Assembly (NCBI RefSeq): GCF_014529535.1
Contig: NW_023503373.1
Location: 124,001 to 188,000 of the forward strand
Direction of reading: 5' to 3'
Source of the DNA: Bradysia coprophila
Taxonomy: Eukaryota > Arthropoda > Insecta > Diptera > Sciaridae
DNA: 64,000 nt
Made by a program: the position numbers and the translations under genes. The number at the start of each line of letters is the position of its first letter. Position 1 is the stretch's first letter. Shown here piece after piece: positions 55,718-64,000 of this stretch. Below the pieces are notes generated by a model, which searched no databases, was not told where the DNA came from, and saw only the letters and a list, made by a program, of their open reading frames with translations.

Positions 55718-58700
55718 TTTACATGATCTAAGAATTTTTAACATATTAAGTAATAGCCGTAATCTCTTTCGTTACGGTATCATTATAATCGGCATTCTCA
55801 CGATGCATTTCTCTGACGTCATAGAAGCAATACTGCACGTTGTATAGGTTAATCAATTCGAATACAAATGCTAAAGACACATAAACAAAACATTAAAAAA
55901 AATATAAAAAAAACGTCGACTTTATCTCTGATATTAATATTCTGTGATACTGCGAGTTATTTTACCTGATCAGATGTTATATATATTGTAAAACAGTAGT
56001 AACATCGTGCTTTTGTTGTTGGCCGAACAATCTTCATACAGTGAGTTTTCTGCTTGAAAAGACGCGTTTGGCTGTATATTCATTCAGTTCGAATTTTGAC
56101 ACTCATTAGTACGATTGTGCGGTTTTATACGATTTATGATTGCCATCGTTTGGTAAATACAGTGACAAGAAAAGTGCAAGTAAAATTTTGACCGGAAGAG
56201 ATTTTTAGTGGAAATTTTTCTTGTTTTATTTTAATCACAAAAAGGACAATTTAATGTCGCTAAACTTTACCTTTGATTAATTTTAAAATCTGTGTTCACA
56301 TATTTGTGTCTGACTGATTAAAAAAAAAGAGCTGTGCTACACATACAATGTAAGTAGAATTATAATTGTTAATTACATAAATACAATGCATCGACGAATA
56401 TCTTGTCTTTTGTGTTTTACAACATGTTTTACAATTTGTATACACGTTACACACGCATGCATTTTTTTTGGGTATTTGATCAAACAAAATTCGTAACTTC
56501 TATCAACATCATTTCGATGATTTTTTTTTGCTGTTTTTATGTTGTTTTTTAAGTTTTTTGTCGTAGCTAATTTTCTTTCAGAACAACTTTTTGAACAGGT
56601 TATTTACAATTTGGGTAATTTTTGTGTTAATTTTGACTGTCTGACGAACCTGTCCATTTTTCTTACAATGATCATTCAACTTTTCGGCTTCAACATTGCG
56701 AAACCGTGATGTTATTCCGTAGCCATGATCAATTATGTTTCAGCAAACTAAAAAACGATGTACGAATTATGCTGGAAATTTTGTGTAAATAATCGGTGGA
56801 TGTATATATAGCGACAAGTACTTTTTGTTGTTGTTTTTATAATATCAATGCCATCCGCACAAAACTAGATGCCGAAGATGGGTCAGTGTGAAAATAGAAA
56901 CAATGAAATACAATTTTTCGCCTTTTGTTATGTATATATGACAGTTTAACAAACAATTTGAATAGTTCATGAAAAGGCCAATAAACTCAAATGAACAACA
57001 GCAAAAATGCAACTATTTCTAACCTTGAATACTTTAACGAAACCTTACATTTAAAACTTTATGTGTAACAACAAAAATTTAAGCTGGTTTATGATACACA
57101 AAATAGAGCAGCAAACTATTCGTGTACATCATCGCGTAATTAAAAAATGGCAAACGTTTATTATCCATGATTAATCGACAGTAGCTTACTAACGCACCGT
57201 TTAAAATTTACTCTAAACTATTTATGCACCTCATTCCACAGTCTGCGTCTACATTTTCTTCATTCGTAAACAAGCGTCATTTACCGCCGCAAAAACTCGT
57301 AAAACGCAAAATACGAAACTATTGCACACAGACTTTATAGACCTCGATATTGACATTCATATGCAATTGCATAATATTATAATGAAAGCTCTCCGTTTCA
57401 TTATTTTTCGCGTTCAGTTCCAACTAGTGCCACATAATACGTGAGCAGTGCATAGCTTCGTTGCAGAAATTAATATAAAACAAAACGAATAAAAACAACT
57501 GTTTTGAGACTAATCGTCAGAGAATATACATTTTGTTCGGTATTCAATGAACGTGCATTATTCTCTTGTTGCATTTCCGCTGTTACAGCACAGTAGCACT
57601 GTCGTATTCTAATGTATTATAGTGCATATAGTATTATGTAAAATTTCATGTAGTAATTGACCGTGTAAACGCGAAAATCTGATCTTGATTTGCTTATTTA
57701 AATTTACCACAAAAACTCATCAAAATCGTGATTTGAGGCATGACGCTTTGACGCCCTAAATCACACACCACGTAGCGCAACCGTTGATTCCCTGAAACCA
57801 TTAAATTTCAATATAAATGTCCAATCTATATAAAGCCGACCATTCCCCATGCTTTCAAAAGGTTCCACGAAAATAACGTGCAGAATCGAACTAATTCAAA
57901 AGACGGAAAATCATGATCAATCACCCTATTTCAAATTATAGAAGAAAACAAAACATTGTAAGCACGTGATGTTATGAACATTCCGAGAACCATATTAACA
58001 ATAACTTAACGAAAATCGTGGAGGAATTTCCAAGGGGAAATACATCGGTTGAGAGTTTTATTAGAGATGAACGGGTGGCTTCTTATTGGGGATTTGTATT
58101 TAATGGCCGCGCCTAATTTGAGTCATAATAATATAGAATGTCTCTTTGTAACAAACACTCAAATTAACGTTGATGCATGTGTTCATCTCTACAATGATGT
58201 TGAATTCTAAACTGTATTCGCATATTCACTAAATTCTTTGTTAATAAATGAATAAAGTTTATCCAGCCATATCTGTGGGTTAACGATATGGCTGGTTAAA
58301 CTTCCTACATTAAAGTACATTGAAATTTGGAATTTAAAAAAAATAACCAGTGAAGTGCCGTGTTTGATATATGTTGAAAAGTATAGCACAGAATCAAAAT
58401 TCAAATTCAGCAACATAAATTTCAAACGAGTGCAATTTAACACCCATTGAGTGATTACTAAATCGTACTGAATCCATCAAAAATAAGTCAAGAATCAGAA
58501 TTGAACCTAACAATGCGAATTATCATTGAGTAATGGGTAACTTGCCGTTGCGTGTGCGTGCTAACAAATAATCTTGTGAAGTATATTCAATTAAATATTT
58601 AACTCCACAGTATCACTTCTAAATATTTCAATCAGTGTTGCTCTAAATTCTTTGATGAAAAATACTCTGTTGAATACTCTGTTAAAGAGACGTGTTAGCA

Positions 58701-59188
58701 TGCAATTCAAAACAATGTTTGATAAAAACATGTTTCTATTACCAAATGATCTGAAAATAGTGGCAATTGTTGTTGTTGTACTCAAAATAGCAATTTAAAT
58801 TGCCTTTGTTGTAAATTCTAGTAAATGCATTACTGAGTTTATGATAAAGTCTTTATCGAAGTCGTAACAATGTGGAAAATTAGTAATCAAACTGCTGCCC
58901 ATGTAGCAATATCAATTTAATATTAAGATCAGTTCGAAATGATTTAGCACCACCGAATATATATATTGCTTCCGTTATTTCTCAGAGAAATAGTATGTTG
59001 GGCATTAAGCTGCACAAAATTGATCTTTGCAACGAGGTACACATAATGTCTACTACACATCCACAATATACTTTATCACATACGCGCGGTGTTCGGATGT
59101 CAAAATTACTTCACTAGAAGTTTTATTCAAACATTACACTTCTGGTCAATGTTGTTGTCACGTTTTCGCTTATGTGATAAAATAGAGT

Positions 59189-59243
59189 ACACACTTGTCA
59201 CTATCAGTCTCGGCAAGCCTCGACTTCTTCGTGACAAGTGTGT
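59189..59243. repeat. short hairpin repeat
   Basis: ACACACTTGTCAC and GTGACAAGTGTGT are perfect inverses separated by about 29 bp containing TCGGCAAGCCTCGA. Confidence 0.5.
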
Positions 59244-60491
59244 AATATATATTTCCTAACTAGTGTTGAAATATCGCGATGTCGTCGCTTATTTCTCACG
59301 TCGTTTAGGAAAAATGTTGTTCGCTGCTTGTGCTAAAAGGCTTTTTTAGCTAATTCGATTCCACAGCACTCGCATGCGTAAGATAAATAACTATTTGGCA
59401 ATTAAAAGCGTCACTCATTTCGATACAAGTGCGAAAAAGTACGTCAAATAACTGATGTTGTCGCACTAGCGAAGAACGTACAGAAATATTTCACTTATCG
59501 CAATCATATTGTAGTTGTCAATTCATTCTTTCTTTCATTCTTTCATTCATGTAAAACATTCTATTAAAAAGTCAGAGTAACGTCATTGGTCCATCATTTC
59601 GCTAAAGCGTTTGTAGTTCAATTTGGAAATCTGATTCATTAAAACACGAGGAAAAAGTGCAACCAACTGTGTAATTATACCAACTATGCCGATAAACTAT
59701 AGACTTATAGACACTATATTGCACCTAATCGCTACAAAGAGCGACTAACTATATGAAATATTATATCGTTTCGATTACTTAGTATTTTTAAAACAATCTT
59801 GATAAAAGTTATTGTTTTATAATCCGTACACTTACAATAATTATTTTTGGTAATGACACAGTTTTTGTGCGAAGGTAATCGAATGATTAGGAATGCACTA
59901 TCATTTTAGCTTCGAATTGGCCGTTTGAAAAGACGAGTTGTTAATTTCTATACTTTTTACATCGGCTGAACCAACTAATGTTTCGAATCTACAGCTCAGA
60001 TTGTGTAACACAAAAATACGGTGCGGACATTCCTTTAAAATAGTCAAATTTTAACCGATAAATCAAATAAGAGAGTGTGCATAAACTCTTAAAAAAAAAA
60101 ATGAATGACACCGCAAACAGTTTAATTATTCGAAATAGAAAAATACCTAGGGCTAGATGTTTGATCACGATGTCATCATATTGCTTCACACGACATAATA
60201 TTTGTATTATGACAGACCTTCTCTTGTGCTATTCTGTTTCATTTGCTTATTGTTTCAAAGACGTTGAGTGAAATTGTACAAAATTGATACTTTAAATGAC
60301 TGTGAGTTAAATTAGTCCATAATCGTCTAATGTTTTCAGTAGAGTACGATGTCTACGTTTAATGTACAAAATAGAAAAGAATAGAAATTCTGCTGTTCTG
60401 TTACATTTAATGAAAAATTATTAGAAATTTGGGAATCGTATACTTTTGTTGTTTAGGAAAAATCGAATAAAAATTACATTTTCTTTTTCAG

Positions 60492-60771
60492 ATTAACACT
60501 GTTGACTACACCAGCAGGCAATGTAAACGGAGTATTAATTTGTCGATATCAATGAAGATGATCTGATCTTGGAAATCAAAATATTTGTAAAAATCATGAG
60601 AAATTGAGTGATAAGATAAAACTGTTACGCTGGTCGAAAGTAATCTGTGATTTTTTTAAGTTAATTTAAATAAAAGAATAAAAAGTTAAAGTGATAATAG
60701 AAGCAAGATGACGATACAAAAAGGAATATTTACCGAGAAAGTGGACAGCGAAGTTTCCGAAAAACCGAAAG
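60492..60771 (+). CDS. probable first coding exon of an unidentified gene
   Basis: A strong acceptor (TTCTTTTTCAG ending 60491) opens a putative exon with an ATG at 60708 in fair context (GCAAGATG). The frame MTIQKGIFTEKVDSEVSEKP ends at a consensus donor (G then GTGAGT at 60772), leaving phase 1. The peptide is polar and charged, like a cytosolic N-terminus. No matching downstream exon is seen before 64000, so the following intron is over 3 kb. I do not recognise the gene. Confidence 0.4.
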
Positions 60772-63700
60772 GTGAGTCATAGCTCAACTTTTCCTTTTTT
60801 GTCTTACTTATGTCATGTCATATCGTTACAAAAACAACTGCAGTCAATTAAAAATCGATTAAAGAATTATCATCAATCAATTTCCTTACTACGATTTTAT
60901 TATCGGAATCACAAAGCTTGATAATTGAACAAATTTAATTTTTATGATGAGGTTACGGCGACACGCGACTAAACTAGATGATAGATTCTAACTCACTCAT
61001 ATTTCCGGTATTCAGAATAATTCAATTATTTTCCAAATCGTTTGCGCAGCGTATACTTGCTACTTTGAAGAAATCGCTTGATAAATTCGTAGGTCATTTT
61101 CGTAAGCTCTTTCGTAACTTTTATGAGACCATTAAAAGGGAACAATTTAATAAAAAAATTATTACAATTCAAAGGTCGTTGTTAGGTACAATATTGGATT
61201 ACCAGAATAAACGTGATTTCGATTATACAATTGTTGGCTATTTTATGGAAAATTTCCATCCGAACTCTGCTCGTTTCGATTCAATGAGACACACATAAGC
61301 TGTAATTGTTATTGTGTGCTAATAATTTAAATCGATTGAATCGATCAACGTGAACATGGACGTTTCAAACAGAAATTAAAAATCAAATTAATTTCAAGCA
61401 CATAATTCACTTCTAATAAAACATTTTCACGGAAACTGACATCTTCATAATTCTGTTTATTTATACTGTTTGTATACATATCAGAAGAGTCGCGGTGCTT
61501 CTTAAAATTAAACTTAGTTTGTTGCTTCACCAAAATAGACTCGATCATTGACTTCCATGTCTGCAAATATACATTTCGAATTTGTGTCAAGTTTAACTGT
61601 CGGAAACTGTGACTTTGTCAATTAATTTTGAATAACGTTATCCTCTAGTAATGAGCATGGAGAATTGAAATTCATCAAAATTTCTGTTTATTGTGCCAAT
61701 TTATTGCATACGTAAATTCTGATTGACTTAAATTTTGCCAGCTTATGGGCTTATAGCTAGTGAAAAGTTTAATTTTATGGACCACTCCACAGCTCTGCTA
61801 CATTCACAAATCAATTCTGTTTTTTTAGGGGGATGACGAATCTGACAAAATAGTTTTTCAGAGGAGAAGGCGTGAATTCGTCTTTTTGTTGTACTTACTT
61901 CATAAATGGCTCTTTCCTCTCTATCACCCCTTCCTTTAATGAATGGATTTGTCTTCTTTCAGTGTTACGATGATCAACAATATTTGCATTTTGTTTAAAT
62001 CTGGGAATTTATTCCTAGTGAAGAATATCGATATCATAACCCCACACTCCTTCAAAGCTTGATGAAAATAGTACTTATTAGTTTTCTACACATTATGCGA
62101 AATTGTTTTCCTAAATATTTGTTCAGCAAAATACCATTTAATTTCCTCATTAAGCTTCGCCACTAACTACAAATTTCGGTAAATATTTGTCAATGATATG
62201 GCAACAAAGTAAAAAGCAATCAACAATAAAATGATATTAACGATATAATAGTGGATTGAACACTGTGTAGTCATCCTATCCACACCGTCTTTGTTGGTTG
62301 TGTTTTACTACATCTACTTCATTATTTCGAAGTAGAAATTTAGCTAAAAAAAAGTGTTTACGCTGGATTTTACATGACGCATGGTGAACGTTTTTTTTTT
62401 CCTCTCAAGCGAAATTTCTCACAGACTAGTCGGAAGGCGTTTTTTTGCTAACTCGTATACCTTGAGTTATTTTATTATTGATAAACATATGACAAGTTTT
62501 TACTGTGACTTTTTAAAATATCAATGCGAAATATTTTGACAAAATTTATTTACGATTCCATGGAATTTGTTTAAAGATTATTTTCACAAGATATTTGTTA
62601 ATTATACTTCTTTTAATGTTAGCATAGCTTAATCAAATAAGTGACTAACGAAATACTTGGTATCCCAAAATAATATTTACTTTTTGACACATCTTCAACA
62701 CGAAATAATTTCCAAAGTTTCGAGAAGACTCAGGTTAGTGACAATGCCTAATCAATTGTCGAAGTCTTGATACTTGCTTCGGCGACCGAGTATAAAATGA
62801 CCTTTCGCAATTAGCAAACATTTCGAGATGCAATCAATAAATCTGCTTTCACTTTTGTTAAAGTATCTCCTACTGATACGCGAAATATTTTGTTTCATTT
62901 AATCTATCATTTGTTTTTCTACATCGAACTATCGAACATTAGTAAAAAATTTAACTTAACCAATTTTCATAAATTCTTTTTCCCTGAAAACTAGAGTTAT
63001 TTGTGGTTCATACGAAGTCATCCGACAAATCTTTTGTAAAATTTCTGCGAACTTTAAGCACAACTTAGGGCCGTTACTTGACGCACAATTTTTCAAAAAT
63101 GGTTATTTGTTAACCAAGGGTAGAAAATAGGATATTCACCAAGCGCGAAGGTTTGCGGCCAGAGCGAAGTGAGGGCTGCAATTCGCTCATGGTGGAATTT
63201 CCTATTTCTTCCCGAAGTGAACACAACGTTTTGCATGCTAGCATTTTGCGAAAATCCGCATTTTTGTCCGCTTTGAAGAAAATAAAATAAGTAGCGTGTT
63301 TTGGTATTCAACCATTTTATGTGAGAAAATGATCATTTTCTCACCCAATATGGCTAATCTTCCGTTTTCTCACCTATAAAAAGGCACCTCTCAGAATGAC
63401 AACAAAACGCCATTTTCACAACGTTTCATAGTGGGCAAAATAAGAATTTTCACATCAAAAATTATTTTCTGATTTGTACTCAGAAAATGTTTTGAAACTT
63501 GAAACATTTTAGAGAAGCTAAGTGGTAATCGGTAACAATTGGGGTTTCGACCACGTCGGGTTGACTTTGTATATAAACCCGGCGTGGCCACACGTTTTGT
63601 AATTTTACTAAATTTGCTATATTATCGCCTTTTGATAGAGCTTTTTGGCGCTTTTTGGCAGCCAGTCTGGGCCTGTTTTTGTGTGGCTTTAAAAATCGAA

Positions 63701-64000
63701 AAATAAGTGTAGGTTTCAGGAAGAAGAAAAAACGTTTATGAAAATCAGTTCAAAGTCAGAGACATGGTAGTTACCTTATTCGACCTAATCGGAATGCGCT
63801 CTTTTAATTTTATGAAATTGGATCTCTTTTCACCTTTTTTGCATTAAGACGATAAATTGCTTAGTATTAAATTTTTCTTAACCGATTTCTTAAAAATTTG
63901 CATTGTTTCAGGGTCTTAATACAAATACGTACATAAAACCACATAAATTCACAAACTGGTTTGAAAATGGAATGAGGAAAATTGTCAGCAAATTCTTTGC
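60772..64000. other. probable intron, no exon recognised
   Basis: Holds an unassigned 106-codon frame (60978-61298, +) rich in Phe, Lys and Arg that resembles nothing known to me, and a hairpin around a TATA-like sequence at 63549-63590. AT-rich otherwise. Confidence 0.4.

Larger units (their letters stand above)
51066..60491. other. intergenic or intronic DNA with scattered transposon relics
   Basis: More than 9 kb without a supportable gene. It contains a foldback (51590-51714), a LINE RNase H relic (51775-51999), MITEs (54888-55246, 55352-55717) and a short hairpin (59189-59243). The stretch 56000-58900 is AT-rich and featureless to my reading. The promoters of the LRR gene and of the gene starting near 60492 should lie in it. 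Confidence 0.5.

Noticed and set aside
60978..61298. 106-codon + strand frame
   Set aside because: No similarity I recognise, lies in a probable intron, and lacks flanking splice or promoter support; kept only as a note.

Overview
This window is animal nuclear DNA, most likely from an insect and probably a dipteran. It is AT-rich, with short GT-AG introns, long intergenic spaces and dense remnants of DNA transposons. The encoded proteins resemble fly families: a UDP-GalNAc transferase tail, the BTB/BACK 'serine-enriched protein', and animal-type alpha-amylases of about 495 residues. The species cannot be fixed from the sequence; a lower dipteran such as a fungus gnat is only a guess.

Layout. 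1160-1501 (+): last two coding exons of a polypeptide N-acetylgalactosaminyltransferase (ricin-type lectin domain). 1502-8143: AT-rich, no gene recognised. 8149-17132 (+): an 11-exon BTB/BACK gene like Drosophila gprs, with an in-frame TAA at codon 381 followed in the same frame by about 863 more codons, a strong stop-codon-readthrough candidate. 17133-20981: mostly empty. 20982-27568: a 6.6-kb Penelope-like retroelement bounded by long inverted repeats and an 8-bp target-site duplication, broken by a 1.67-kb hAT-type insertion and a small palindromic MITE.

27695-47732 holds a cluster of five alpha-amylase genes. Amy-1 and Amy-2 (-) are near-identical eight-exon tandem duplicates with all catalytic residues. 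Amy-3 (-) has one intron and altered residues at two of the three catalytic positions. Amy-4 (+) has lost the catalytic nucleophile. Amy-5 (+) is an intact six-exon gene, predicted at 494 aa. The spaces between them are filled with foldback elements, minisatellites and nested hAT-like elements, several with clear 8-bp duplications.

47821-51065 (-): a five-exon leucine-rich-repeat gene, tail-to-tail with Amy-5 with 88 bp between stop codons. 51066-60491: intergenic or intronic DNA with MITEs and a LINE RNase H relic. 60492-60771 (+): a probable first coding exon of an unidentified gene; nothing further can be assigned up to 64000.

Amy-1, Amy-2 and Amy-5 are presumably secreted gut or salivary starch-digesting enzymes, while Amy-3 and Amy-4 look like retained but catalytically altered paralogs. 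Exon joins were worked out by hand from splice signals and reading phase; all are inferences until checked against transcripts.
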